64,000 nucleotides of DNA from Mesodorylaimus sp. YZB2_4 (GCA_030248295.1 JASANH010000542.1:62001-126000), one strand, 5' to 3'. Positions 24,792-38,900 are shown, numbered from the stretch's first letter. Made by a program: numbers and translations. The notes: generated by a model from the letters alone, not told the origin.

Positions 24792-27364
24792 CGCCACAGC
24801 TTGTTCCCTTTAGATGGACAAAAGTGGGTATGTACATAACAGTAATCCAACGTCTATCACGACCGAATTTAACCTTGGCCAAGCGATTTGTGTCATAAGT
24901 CAGTAGTAAATCTTGAAAACTCTAAACTTGTGCAAGTTTTGTTGAACGTGTTCCAAATGCCGAAATAAGCATCGCCACGTGGGTGTCAACGTGGCCACAA
25001 TCAAGTCTTTCCTCTTCCCGTCCACGCTTGCACAACGTGCGATGTGCTTGGCTGGCACTGCCTGATACGAGTTTCGGAGGCGTGAGTTGGGACAAGAGGG
25101 AAAGACTTTATATTCGAGTGCGGTAGAGCTAAATACGGGCGCTTCGGCGCCACAAACACGATGTCAGCGAATCACTTCGATATTTGCCGCTTTCGCACCT
25201 ACCTCATTTATCCTAGGTTGTTTCGTGAGTGCGCCGGGACTCGTCGGTTTCACTGTCGTCGACCTATCGGCCTCGTTACGGTAATGACAGACCTTGCTCT
25301 TGTACTATCTGACGGCACTGACATTTGGCTCTTCGCCGGTGCCAGTTTCCGGCTGGCACGACTGGCCATCTTCCGATTGCCATCCGGTTCTTCTTCGACA
25401 TCGTCATGATCAAGTAGTTGACACTGGAATCCGTTGCGTCTGCTTTCCTCATTCGTCTCTCCTCTTCTTCGATTACGCAGGCAATGGCTCATATACGCGC
25501 GAATCAGAAACAAGGCCACGGCCTAATACGCAAAAATACCGGACTTGAAAGACGACATTTTCAAGGCCGCTCCAATTTATTCAACCAGGGGTATCAAAGA
25601 AAAATAGCGTTCTTTAAAAATATAACCAAAACTTTGTAGAAATGGGAATCCTGCAAAAGAATTTGCACCGATCAAATTTGCTGGGATTACAGGATCAAAG
25701 ACAACTCGCCTAGTTCTCTCGCATCACGTGCTTCTTGACACAGAAAAGTAGAGAAAATAGTCCATGGCCGCTTTGGGCAGTTTTCACCATTTTGACAAAA
25801 GTAGACCCTTCTTTGCACGGTCCAAATATTGAAAGGCGCGTCACACAGGCAGACATGTATGTAACAAGGCCAGTGGGGTAACAGGACGTTCCTGGCACCC
25901 GGGTCGACCCGGGGCTGACACCTTTCCTTTGTGACGAGTACAAGGAAAAAAGAACGAGAAGGGACACGCAATCAAAGAAACCTTTTTTGGAACGAAACAA
26001 GTCAAGCGTCGTAAGGAACCCCGTTCTTAATATAAGATGATCAGGAGAAAACGGTTTCGGGGTCGTCGCCGGTTTTTCATTGATGACAATGATCGTAGAC
26101 CTCACGTTTATTCACTGTTACACTTTTCTTTGGGGAGGTCCCATTTGGGAGGGGCGATCACAAAGTCAGTCTTTCTGTTGTGCAACGAAATTTAGTGGTG
26201 TGCGTTTATGTATGGATGCGTTACAGTAAAAAAAAACTATTAAAATGGAGTCTTGGAGTAAGGATGGCGGAATTGGCTTTTAGAATGCATTTGACACGAA
26301 CCATGCCGAACAATGTTTTGCACAATGTGGAGGAAAGAATCGGCTAAGAAAACAGTTTTGTACTTGCGCGCAGTTGCAGTCCTCACTGATAATCGAAACA
26401 TGACTAGCGAGTTTTACGAGCCAGAAAATTTTAGGTGCAGAACGAAACAAGAAAAACTATTTTTAGATTTGGCAAAACCTGATAGCAGCAAGTAAATCGT
26501 TAGATTCACCGGATGCTATGAGACGTCGGTGCCTAAAATCATGTCGTCAAGGTACACAAACGTGACATCAACTAATCAGTGCACGCAGGAAATCAGTCGC
26601 TGCTAGGTGCTAGTTACAAGTAATTGGCCGGGCATTTGTAATTAGCACGGCCTTCGTGCTAGAACTTGCCTGTACATGTAGATAAATCAAGTAGCAGCCC
26701 TGAACAGGAATTGAGTGATTAAGATTGCAGCAAACAGGAAACGACAGGCGTCTGGGCTGGTTCGTCGCCAAGTGTAAATTTGGCTTCAAGGGAGAGTACA
26801 TTACGTGATTCTTGGACTCATCATGGTAGCTTCTATGAAGGAAGAGCTGCCCGAGGGAGAAGCAGGGTAGTGAGCATATATGCTTTCAGCATTTGCTCGA
26901 ACATTCGTCGGTCTGAAGGATGAAATAAATTTCTGGCTGTCGATAAGCACATACCCGACCCGACAAAAAAACTGATAAAATCTGTAACTCATAAAAACTG
27001 ATGATACCTGTAACTCGATATGACTAAACTTGAATCTGAACCTTTGGTCATCAAGAATGCGTCATATACAGCTTGACGCCTAGCAACGAGTTAGCGCCAC
27101 GAAAAAAGGAATAATTGACTCTCAGTATAATGCGGATAATATAAAATATGTCACATGCGAAGATATAACAATATTCTGACACATTCTCAGGCAAAAAGTG
27201 ATTTCGTAGATTTTTATCGAAAACATGATTCAAAGCTGCTGCATACTTGCAAATCGACCATTTCACTCTTCTTCAGAGATTGCAGATTTTAAACCCATGT
27301 TGAAGCCAATCACAGCAAGTGGTTTTAAAGCCTTATCAAACGACTCAAATTGTGCGTCGGTACA

Positions 27365-27475
27365 TCACTCCTGATGGCCTGATCGGACACCGGATCCTAT
27401 CCGAAAAATAACAATCCGAAAATTCGAATCGGATCATCCGATCTGAACTATTCGATCTGACATTCTAAGCTGATG
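27365..27475. repeat. ATCCGA/GATC-rich short-motif cluster
   Basis: CGGATC, ATCCGA and GATCTGA motifs recur in both orientations within about 110 bp. It resembles the 2.46-2.96 kb cluster and is probably another fragment of the same kind of degenerate palindromic repeat. Confidence 0.4.
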
Positions 27476-27871
27476 CTGTTTGCAATGACTGCTGGCAAGC
27501 AACTGACTATTGAACAATTCTCCAACCCCTCTGTAGTGGTAATGAATGAGGTGGGATCAATATTCTGCATCGATGCTTCCTTTTTTCACGCTCTTTATTA
27601 GAGTGACAAAGTCATTTCATCATTATTATTTAAGCGGAAAAACATGGATGACTCATATAGGAGCATCGCAAACCGTTTAGCTCAAACTTCACAAAGCCAG
27701 AAATTGTAACTTGCTGATTGTTCCTAGGTGCAAAACAAGGCTTTCTGCAAAATATCATACGCGTCTGGCTATGTGATCAGCGATGGCGGTGGCAAAAAGT
27801 TCTAAAATTTTTTAAATTTTTTTTAGGGCAAGGAGCCCAAGCGTTCAGAAAGGTACACTTATATATTTCTT

Positions 27872-27891
27872 GGGGGGGGGGGGGGGGGGGG
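27872..27891 (+). repeat. G20 homopolymer tract
   Basis: Twenty consecutive G, the longest of six such tracts in the window. The others are C12 at 7030, G13 at 12216, G12 at 16995, G16 at 19971 and C15 at 62291. All are non-coding. Confidence 0.9.
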
Positions 27892-28524
27892 TATCTGACA
27901 GGTATTTTTCCCCTCAATATGTGAATAACAACATATCTTCAAGCACTGTCCGGTGGTCCTGAATGCGACAGACACAAATTTCGAAATCTTCTCACCAATA
28001 AAAAGATTATTTTGAAATGCATAGGGAGGACAAAATCATGTTAGAGAAAGTAGTGAAAAGGTTTTTTTGCTGCTGCTCACAGTCACTCGGTTGAAATGTT
28101 GCCAATGTCCATCAATCCAGCAATTTAGTTATATTACAGGTTGGCCTACCCGTATAGTTTACTGCAATGTATTCATGACAACGAGCAAACCTTCAAATCA
28201 AGATGTATGATTTATCAAGGTTTTAGGGATATGAGTTCAGTCTTAAAATCCTGTATGCAATGAATTTTCGTCAACTTCGCTGAAAAAAATCCAGTCCTTC
28301 AGCTCTTGTCAATGCCAGGCTTTGCACCAGTATATACCGTGAGGGGCAGCCTGGGGTTCGATTCGTATTGGGAATGCCGTTGGTATAGGATGGTCATATT
28401 GATCCACTCTGTGCAAGATTCAGATAGTGCGGGAATCTGTCATCTTCTGCATTTCACAGCCCTCGAACAACTCGAAATTCAAATTTTCCCTGCTGCAAGC
28501 TGCTTCAAACACACTTAAAGAAAT

Positions 28525-28965
28525 TGTTGTTGAGTTAGCTCATTTTGCCTATAGCTGGGCCCCGTTGCATGAAAGATACGACAAGTTAACTCAATAAGAA
28601 ACCTAGTTTAAGACAATTCGGTTTAGCTAAAAGCCAAATTCACATGCCCTCGCTGTCTCGCATGTGGACAGGTTTTTGCGCCAGCCTGAATTTCTTAAGC
28701 GCTTTTCTTATTCCATGAAGTCTTCTTATCGCAGTACACGTATTATATAGTTGACTTATTGAGTTGACTTGTCTTATCTTTTATGCAACGGGGCCCTGGT
28801 CAGCATTAGTCGGTGAAACTTTCGAAGCGAGACTGTGCAGGGGGCAGCAAACACAGAGGAGTCCTTCTGCGTGTCTCCACTCACGATCAGAGCACCACGA
28901 CAGTACTGCAGAGTATAGTACAAACCGTACTGAGTAGGTGAGCCACACCGCCTGGCGTGCAATGT
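28525..28965 (-). repeat. Long-family SINE (3' part), interrupted by a MITE
   Basis: On the minus strand the family block GTGGAGACACGCAGAAGGA lies near 28.87 kb, and the 3' end AGCTATAGGCAAAAT lies near 28.55 kb. The two are separated by the 240-bp MITE at 28557-28796. The tRNA head is not recognisable. Confidence 0.6.
28557..28796. mobile_element. 240-bp MITE with about 42-bp terminal inverted repeats
   Basis: The left end GGGCCCCGTTGCATGAAAGA and right end (reverse complement) GGGCCCCGTTGCATAAAAGA continue inward as near-perfect inverted repeats through ACAAGTTAACTCAATA / ACAAGTCAACTCAATA. It inserted into the 3' part of a SINE. It is non-coding and distinct from the MITE at 4.46 kb, although both begin with G/C-rich ends followed by GTTKCA. 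Confidence 0.8.
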
Positions 28966-29903
28966 CAGCGATGGTTCATGCTTCGATGGTTCGGTTTATT
29001 TGTTCAATTTGAAGGCGATCAGAATGCTGTCATATACAGTCAAATCCTCCTTATTGCAACCGATCTTGACGATGGAAAATTACGACTGGGTCCGTATTAC
29101 TGGAGGGAGTGACCGGTGGAGCTTTTGCACCACGCCAAAACCTTAGGGCAGCCTACTAAGTCCTCCGACCTAGTACATGGCTGAAACGTCGCTCTAACGG
29201 GTGAGGCTCCCAGCTGCCGGCTCCGTGCAGAGTATCGATTGACAGTCGAGCCTCTACGAAAGGATAGAAAAACGAGTTATATTCCTTTGAGATATAAGTA
29301 GAATATCTGTATTGTCGCGACGATCGCGATACACAACATGCATTACACTGCAGACTGTGATTCACCTATCGCCCTTCTCTGAACCCCTCCCTGTACTTCT
29401 CGTGTGTACTCTTAATATCGTTAGTGCCAAGTAAAACCGTAAGATCGAGCAGTTGTGGTTTAACATCCACTGCGCTTCACACAGCATCGGAAATGGGCAC
29501 TCTTTCCGACAGGTATCATATATTTTCGCAGATCAATAGCTTATCTGTGTATATTATTTTTTGAAAACCGAGATATGGATTTCAAAGATGTTTGGATGAC
29601 GGCTCAACGATGTTGCCGACTAAGTAAATATTTGCAAGTACTGGTTTTGCATCACAATCTATTATGCCAAATAGAGCATGATATAAGATATATAAATATA
29701 GAAGCATGGAAAATATATAGATATCTTAGTTTCACAGCATCTGAGTTACAAATAACGTTAATGCGCGAAAAAGAGAAAAATAAATTGTAATTTGCAATAA
29801 GCCATGCAGAAAGAATACTGTACGGTTATATATGTGACATATGTGCACTGTAATGACCTACTTTCTTCTCCGGTAAGAGTCTTGTCATTTAAATATGCAT
29901 CGT

Positions 29904-32900
29904 CTAAGCCCAAGTATTTCGAACGCGCACCACGCGTCTGCGCTCTCCAAATGATCCAAGATTATCTCGAATTTGCATTGATTCTGATTGGAACTGCATG
30001 GCTGGGCGATTTTGCACAGAGTCTGGCCCATTGATTGGCGGTGAAGCAGTGTTGGGGTTCACTGATCCAGGTGGTTCTTCAGTTTTGACCTCAGTTTGTG
30101 TGGGCTTATTAGCGGGTTTATCACTGGCTTGGTTAGAGTTTGGCTGACTTTGTTGGTCATAACCTGTTTCATTGCTCAGCGAGTGCTCAGGTTCGGGCTG
30201 TACCATCTTTTTGCCGTTGCAGCATTTCTCTTTAAAGTGACGCCATAATCTCATGATCTGACGCCACACAAATGGGTTGCTTACAACGTAAGTGGTACTA
30301 ATTGCCATACCCAAGGAAACATTTAAGCCAAAAGCAAGTGTATATGACACAGGATTTCGTGTAAAAACAGCAAAGGAAGAAGCCATAAAGCTCAGGGGTG
30401 CGAGAATTACAATAAATATCACGCCGACACGAGAAATGTGCGCTACTATCAGCTGAACTTTGTCTACAAGATTAGGAGTGTAAATTTCTTGCAAAATATT
30501 ATCCATGTAGGCTTGTTCTAGGCTAGTCAATGCAATAAGTGTTACGGGTAGCATAATCAAAAAAATTCGTGTAACTGTGGTCTCCCAGTTTAGCATGCAC
30601 GAAAATGGTGTCCCTAACTCATTAAAAAGTGTCTGAGATATTGCAAAAGAAGTTAATGCTGGGGCTCCCCAAGCTAAAACTATGAATGACTTCCAGTCAC
30701 CGTTCCAACCCCAACCCCCAGAAGTGACACCTGTTGTGATGTAGTATATGTGGTATGTTTGAAAAAGTGCTAAGAGCAGATGAGCCCCTCGAAAAAAGAG
30801 CATGAGAGCAGACATCCAGTTACAAAGAACCTGACTGATACCAGTGATGGATGGGCTGTTAAAGAACAAGATCAGACCTTGCTCTCCACAAATCGCGATC
30901 AATGAATGCAGTTTGAGACACTCCAATGGGCTTGAATCATAGAAAACACCAGAAACGATCAACGAGACACCAGCATTACCAAGAACCCACAAATTACCAA
31001 GGTTGCCAATGACCTGGTTGTATATTTGGATGGGGTCATATGTGTAACCCGATGGAATTTCGCATTCTAGTCCAATAAAGCCGCTTATGCACTTGCAATA
31101 ATAACTTGTAATATTGTTGTAGCAATCGCCAAATCGACATGGGTCTGTACTACAGTGATCAATTTCATCCTGGCATGCTACTCCCTGATAGCCAGGAAAG
31201 CAAATACATGAGAACTTATCCTTCTTACATCCTAAAGTGTTTGCTGCGAAACAAATGGCATAGCTAGAGCAAGGCCAAACTGATGATTCACTTAGGTCGT
31301 AAAATGATGAGCCAGAAGTGATGTCCCAAACAGATTCATTAGCTGAAGGAGGGTTTGCTTCGTCATTTCGAGACAAATTTGTGATGGGATTTTGTGAATC
31401 AACTTGCAGTCCTTGGGAATTTGATAATGACGGGTTTGGGAAATAAATCGTTCCAGTGACAAAATGGTTTTCCGCAGATTGCCCAGTATATCCATTATAA
31501 GACCCAAGAGGCCTAGTGGGCCCATCGTCAGTTTCTGGTAGACCAGAAAGATTGTCATCAGCCCCCGGAGGACCAGAGTAATTGCCATCAGCAACTGGAA
31601 GACCAATGGTTTTGTCAAAAACCCCCGGGGTGCCAGTATTTTTGTCGTCAAACCCAGGAACACCAGTTATTCTGTCATTACTTCCTAGAGAACCAGGGTT
31701 TTTGACATTGATCCCTGGAAGACCAGAGCGATTCTCATCAGCTCCTGGAGACCAAGAGAGATTCTCATTAACTCCAAGGTCGCCAATGTTTTTGTCATCA
31801 GAATCTGGCGGCCCAGAGTGATTGGCATCAGCTCCTAGGGGTCCAGTATTTTTGTCATCAGTTCCTTGGGGACCGCTGTTGTTGTTATCAGCTCCTGGAG
31901 GTCCAGGGGGGTTGTTGTCAGCTCCTGGAGGAACAGAGTGATTGTCATCAGCTCCTGGGCGATGAGTATTTCTCTCAGGAACTCCTGAGGGACCAGTGTT
32001 TTTATCATCAGCTGGTGGAGGTCCAGAGTGATTGTCATCAGCTCCTGGGCGATGAGTATTTTTCTCAGGACCTCCTGAGGGATCAGTGTTTTCATCATCA
32101 GCTCGTGGAGGTCCAGAGTGATTGTCATCAGCTTCTGGAGGAACAAAGCGATTTTTATCACCTTCTAGGCGATGGATATTTTTGTCAGGAGCTCCTGTGG
32201 GACCAGAGTGATCGTCATCAGCTCCTGGAGGAGCAGAGTAATCGCCAGCTTTTGGGGCATGGGTATTTTTGTCAGCAACTCCTGGCAGACTGGGATTTTT
32301 GTCATCACTTCCTTGGGGACCACTGTTGCTGTTATCAGCTCCTGAAGGTCCAGGGTGTTTGTCGTCAGCTCCTGGAGGAACAAAGTGATTGTCATCAGCT
32401 CCTGGGCGATGAGTATTTTTCTCAGGAACTCCTGAGGGACCAGTGTTTTTATCATCAGCTGGTGGAGGTCCAGAGTGATTGTCATCAGCTCCTGGGCGAT
32501 GAGTATTTTTCTCAGGACCTCCTGAGGGATCAGTGTTTTCATCATCAGCTCGTGGAGGTCCAGAGTGATTGTCATCAGCTTCTGGAGGAACAAAGCGATT
32601 TTTATCAGCTTCTAGGCGATGGATATTTTTGTCAGTAGCTCCTGTGGGACCAGAGTGATCGTCATCAGCTCCTGGAGGAGCAGAGTGATCGCCAGCTTCT
32701 AGGGCATGAGTATTTTTGTCAGCAACTCCTGGCAGACTGGGATTTTTGTCATCACTTCCTTGGGGACCACTGTTGCTGTTATCAGCTCCTGAAGGTCCAG
32801 GGTGTTTGTCGTCAGCTCCTGGAGGAACAAAGTGATTGTCATCAGCTCCTGGGCGATGAGTATTTTTCTCAGGAACTTCTGAGGGACCAGTGTTTTTATC

Positions 32901-35900
32901 ATCAGCTGGTGGAGGTCCAGAGTGATTGTCATCAGCTCCTGGGCGATGAGTATTTTTCTCAGGACCTCCTGAGGGATCAGTGTTTTCATCATCAGCTCGT
33001 GGAGGTCCAGAGTGATTGTCATCAGCTTCTGGGGGAACAAAGCGGTTTTTATCAGCTTCTGAGCGATGGATATTTTTGTCAGTAGCTCCTGTGGGACCAA
33101 AGTGATCGTCATCAGCTCCTGGAGGAGCAGAGTGATCGCCAGCTTCTAGGGCATTAGTATTTTTGTCAGCAACTCCTGGCAGACTGGGATTTTTGTCATC
33201 ACTTCCTTGGGGACCACTGTTGCTGTTATCAGCTCCTGAAGGTCCAGGGTGTTTGTCGTCAGCTCCTGGAGGAACAAAGTGATTGTCATCAGCTCCTGGG
33301 CGATGAGTATTTTTCTCAGGAACTCCTGAGGGACCAGTGTTTTTATCATCAGCTGGTGGAGGTCCAGAGTGATTGTCATCAGCTCCTGGGCGATGAGTAT
33401 TTTTCTCAGGACCTCCTGAGGGATCAGTGTTTTCATCATCAGCTCGTGGAGGTCCAGAGTGATTGTCATCAGCTTCTGGAGGAACAAAGCGATTTTTATC
33501 AGCTTCTAGGCGATGGATATTTTTGTCAGTAGCTCCTGTGGGACCAGAGTGATCGTCATCAGCTCCTGGAGGAGCAGAGTGATCGCCAGCTTCTAGGGCA
33601 TTAGTATTTTTGTCAGCAACTCCTGGCAGACTGGGATTTTTGTCATCACTTCCTTGGGGACTATTGTTGCTGTTATCAGCTCCTGAAGGTCCAGGGTGTT
33701 TGTCGTCAGCTCCTGGAGGAACAAAGTGATTGTCATCAGCTCCTGGGCGAGGAGTATTTTTGTCAGACTACAGTGCACCCTAGGGGACCAGAGTGATTGT
33801 CATCAGCTCCAACAGGACTAGAGTGATCGCCTCCAGGTCCTGGAGTAGCAGGATTGTCAACACCTCCTAGAGGGTCAGAGTGATCATCATGAGCCCCCGG
33901 AGGCCCAGAGTGATTGTCATTAACCCCAGAAGAACCAGAGTGAATGTCATTAGTTCCTGGATTATCAGGATGATTGTCATCACCTCGTGGAGGAGCAGTA
34001 TTTTTGTCATCAGACCCTAGGGGACCAGAGTGATTGTCATCAGCTCCAAAAGGACTAGAGTGATCGCCTCCAGGTCCTGGAGTAGCAGGATTGTCAACAC
34101 CTCCTAGAGCGCCAGAGTGATCGCCATCAGCCCCCGGAGGCCCAGAGTGATTGTTATCAACCCCAAAAGGACCAGAGTGAATGTTAGTAGTTCCTGGATT
34201 ATCAGGATGATTGTCATCACCTCGTGGAGGAGCAGTATTTTTGTCATCAGACCCTAGGGGCCCAGAGTGATTGTCATCAACCCCAAAAGGACCAGAGTGA
34301 ATGTTATTAGTTCCTGGATTATCAGGATAATTGTCATCACCTCGTGGAGGAGCAGTATTTTTGTCATCAGACCCTAGGGGACCAGAGTGATTATCATCAG
34401 CTCCAAGAGGACTAGAGTGATCGCCTCCAGGTCCTGGAGTAGCAGGATTGTCAACACCTCCTAGAGCGCCAGAGTGATCGCCATCAGCCCCCGGAGGCCC
34501 AGAGTGATTGTTATCAACCCCAAAAGGACCAGAGTGAATGTTAGTAGTTCCTGGATTATCAGGATGATTGTCATCACCTCGTGGAGGAGCAGTATTTTTG
34601 TCATCAGACCCTAGGGGCCCAGAGTGATTGTTATCAACCCCAAAAGGACCAGAGTGAATGTTATTAGTTCCTGGATTATCAGGATGATTGTCATCACCTC
34701 GTGGAGGAGCAGTATTTTTGTCATCAGACCCTAGGGGACCAGAGTGATTATCATCAGCTCCAAGAGGACTAGAGTGATCGCCTCCAGGTCCTGGAGTAGC
34801 AGGATTGTCAACACCTCCTAGAGCGCCAGAGTGATCGCCATCAGCCCCCGGAGGCCCAGAGTGATTGTTATCAACCCCAAAAGGACCAGAGTGAATGTTA
34901 GTAGTTCCTGGATTATCAGGATGATTGTCATCACCTCGTGGAGGAGCAGTATTTTTGTCATCAGACCCTAGGGGCCCAGAGTGATTGTTATCAACCCCAA
35001 AAGGACCAGAGTGAATGTTATTAGTTCCTGGATTATCAGGATGATTGTCATCACCTCGTGGAGGAGCAGTATTTTTGTCATCAGACCCTAGGGGACCAGA
35101 GTGATTATCATCAGCTCCAAGAGGACTAGAGTGATCGCCTCCAGGTCCTGGAGTAGCAGGATTGTCAACACCTCCTAGAGCGCCAGAGTGATCGCCATCA
35201 GCCCCCGGAGGCCCAGAGTGATTGTTATCAACCCCAAAAGGACCAGAGTGAATGTTAGTAGTTCCTGGATTATCAGGATGATTGTCATCACCTCGTGGAG
35301 GAGCAGTATTTTTGTCATCAGACCCTAGGGGCCCAGAGTGATTGTCATCAACCCCAAAAGGACCAGGGTGAAAGTCATTAGTTCCTGGATTAGCAGGATG
35401 ATTGTCATCACCTCGTGGAGGAGCAGTATTTTTGTCATCAGACGCTAGGGGACCAGAGTGATTGTCATCAGCTCTAAAAGGACTAGAGTGATAGCCTCTA
35501 GGTCCTGGAGTAGCAGGATTGTCAACACCTCCTAGAGCGCCAGAGTGATCGCCATTAGCCCCCGGAGGCCCAGAGTGATTGTCATCAACCCCAAAAGGAC
35601 CAGAGTGAATGTCATTAGTTCCTGGATTAGCAGGATGATTGTCATCACCTCGTGGAGGGCCAGTATTTTTGTCATCAGCCTCTATGGGAACAGTATTTCT
35701 GTCATCAGATCCTAGATGACCAGAGTGATTGTCATTAGCTCCAAAAGGACCAGAGTGATTGCCTCCAGGTCCTGGATTAGCAGGATTGTCATCACCTCCT
35801 GAAGCACCAGAGTGATCGCCATTAGCCTCTGGAGGCCCAGAGTGATTGTCATCAGCTCTTAGAGTGGCATGGTGATTGTCATCAGCTCTAGGAGGTCCAG

Positions 35901-38900
35901 AGTGATTGTTATCAGGTCCTAGGGAACCTGTGTTTTCGTCATCAGCTCCTGCAAGTCGAGTGTTGTTGTCATCAGTTGCTAAATGATCAGAGTTATTGTC
36001 GTCAGCTTTGCCGCTGTTTGCTCCTGATGTAATCGGGTTCTCAGAGGCATTTTTCAAGGGGTCAGTGTGCGTGTCATGAGCTTCTGGACGATGAGTGTCC
36101 TTGCCATAAGATTTTGGGGAACCAGCATCAGCTTCAGCTTCAGCTCCTAGAAAATTCCCTGGAGGACCCGCGTGTTCGTTGTCAGAGCTCGAAGGGCCAG
36201 TATTTTGGTTGTTAGCTCCAAGTGGCCCAGTATTACTGACAGAATTTACCACAGGACCAGTATTTCCGTTGGAAACTCCTAAAGAACCAAGGTGGCCATC
36301 TTCAGCTTTTCCATGAACAGTTTCCCAACTGCCTAATGTTAGAGGGCCAGTGCGTCCATTTTCAGCTCCCAAAGTGTTTGTGGTTTCATTGTTGTTGAGT
36401 GGATGACTGGTGCGTTCACTATCAGGCCTAAGAGGATCAATGCTCCCGCCAGTAGTTTCAAGAGGAACAATGCGATCACCATCAGCTCCTAGAGGCCCAG
36501 TGTGGGCGATGTCTGCTGCATGAGAGTTAGTGCTAATACTGCCATATTTTGGGGGATCTGTGTATTTGACATCAGCGCTTGCAAAGCCAGTGCCCCCACT
36601 GTTTCCTCGTAGAGGACCATTGAGTCCGATTTCAGATCCTGGATTGCCAGTACGAGTATTCTCAGTATCTGCTCCAAGAGCAACAGTGCGCCAATCTTCA
36701 ACACCCGCAGGACCAGTAATACTATTGTTCTCTTTCAGAGAATCAGTGTTTCCACTGTTAGTTCCAAAGGGATCAACGTTATTGCTATAAGATTCTTGAG
36801 GGAATGTGTTCTTGCCTGTAGCATCTAGACGACCAGTGTGTCCATCATCAGATCCCGCAAGACCATAACCTCCTCCATCACGAATCGAAGGAGCAGTGTC
36901 TCTGCTATCAATTCCTGAAGGGCCAGTATATTCGCCATTTGCTCCAATAGAACCAGTATTTCCATTGATGTATTCTGGGTGACCAGTGCTATCACTATTA
37001 TCTCCAAGAGGACCAATGTGTCCATCTTCAGCTATTGGAGGACTAGTCTCAATTCTGTTTGATTCCGATTGGCTGATGTATACGCCTTCAGCGCTGAAAA
37101 GGCTATTGTTTTCATTGTTGTCTGATGGAGGTTCAGTACGTCCACTATCAGGCCCCAGAGGAGTAATGTTCTCCCTGGCTGCTTCCAAGGAATTAGCAAG
37201 TTTGTCGAGATCTCCTGGAGGCACAGTGTTCGCGCTGATCTGTGCAGAAAAACGAGTATGCATGCCGTCTGCTGAGCTAGCATGAATGAGTCCATCATCA
37301 GTGTCAGAGAGACCAGTGCGTCCGCTTTCAGATCCTGATGGGCTAATGTTTTTACTATACGCAGCTTCAAGAGGATCTGTGAGATCGTCAACAGCAACTG
37401 CAGTGCCAGTGATGCGTCTGTCATTTGCTAGAGAAACAGCGCTTCCACTGTCAGTTCTCAAAGGATTAGCGTTACTGCTGCTCGTTTCGGGAGGAAAAGG
37501 GTTATTGTTAGTGGCTTCAACAGTATTAGTGTGTCCGTCTCCAGCGCCTCCAAGACCTGTTTGCCTGTCATTAGCTTCTCGAGTACTTATGTCCAATGCT
37601 GGGGGACTGGTGTGCCCGCTTGCAATTCCCAGAGAACCGCTCATTATAGTAGTCGCTCCAAGATGACCAGTGTGGCCATCATCAGCTCCAGTGTGTCCCG
37701 TTTCCGCTCCTAGAGGACTGGTGTAAATGTAATCAGCTCCTGGCGTTTCAGAATTCAAACTGTTGTTTTCAGATGAGACAATGTGTGCAGTGTTCGCTTG
37801 GTCAAGACTAGTGTTACTATTGTCATATGCTGTGGTTTCAACAAGACTAATCTTCCCACTATCAGCTCCTAGACGACCAGTGTTACCGCTGGCAGCTCCA
37901 GGAGTACCAGTGTGCTCAACCGCTACAGAATCAGTGTTTCCAATGCTGCTTGCGGGAGGAGCTGTGGCCGCTCCATCTTCTCCATTTCGGGCATTGTTCG
38001 AACTCTCATATTCTTGAGTATCAGCGCGTCGGATATCCTCTATATCAGTGGTGTTTTTATTGTCCTTTGTTGTAGGGACAGGGGTCTCAGCAGCATGGCC
38101 TCTTTTATAGCCTAGGGGATCAGCGTCATCATTGTTAGATCCTGAAGGGCTAGTTTCGCTACTGGCAGTTTCTATAGGACCAGTTGTCATGGTATCCAGT
38201 CTTGGCAAACTAGTGGTAGGCGCGGCACTGTAAAGAAGCTTTGTTAGAGAGCCTGCATGACCAGTTTGTTCACTGTCAATTGGTGCATGGCTTTTATCAT
38301 CCGCTACAGGACTAGTTTGCTTGATATAGTAAAGCCCATCGTCATTAGACCAAGCAATCGTGTTGTCGCTGTCAGATCTTGTAGTGCCAGTGTTCTTTTC
38401 TGTTCTATCCAGACTACCTGATTGAGATTCTAAAATATGAGTTAAGCTGCTTTCAGGCTCTGGATAGCTTGCGTGCCCAGTCTCGTGTAACGCAGCGCCC
38501 AAGGCAGCAATTCTAGCAGTTGTCAGATGCGACGTTTGAAAAATATTGCTTGGTGCTTTCAGTGATGTGTGTTCAAATGAGCTTGCCGCGAGAGAAAAAT
38601 TGGTGGGTGACATTTCTCCACTTGATGTCACTGATAAAAAAGTGGGTGCACTCAGCGGTGTTTCTGTGAATGTGCTGACTGCAAATGCTGGTCCAGTGGG
38701 TGAAGCTTCCACAGACGATGAAATAGTTAGATATTTGAGTGAGCTTCCTAAATTTGTGATTGAAAGCGCTGTCGATTGATTCGAAGATATGCTTGCAGTC
38801 TCTGGTATATCAGATGGTGTGCCGGTTTCTGTGGAACTTCTCGCGAGATCATCTGATGAAGCTGTACTGCTGAATGTTGCGTTAATATTATTCAGCGTGG

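Larger units (their letters stand above)
21457..29903. other. Intergenic region between NR6 and the EGF-7TM gene
   Basis: This is an 8.4-kb region. Apart from a weak candidate exon near 22.5-22.9 kb, a short motif cluster near 27.4 kb, a G20 tract (27872-27891) and a SINE with a nested MITE at 28.5-29.0 kb, I see no gene. The stretch 21.5-22.4 kb should include the NR6 promoter. Confidence 0.5.

Noticed and set aside
25250-25548. Overlapping frames on both strands near 25.3-25.5 kb, one with an acidic/basic composition and possible splice sites
   Set aside because: No phase-compatible partner exon and no recognisable domain; both strands are equally open.
31582-33778. Minus-strand frames with MTITLDLHELM-type repeats and plus-strand frames rich in His/Gln/Leu
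   Set aside because: They are alternative frames of the Asp/His-rich repeat array. The frame that continues into the EGF domains reads through the whole interval.
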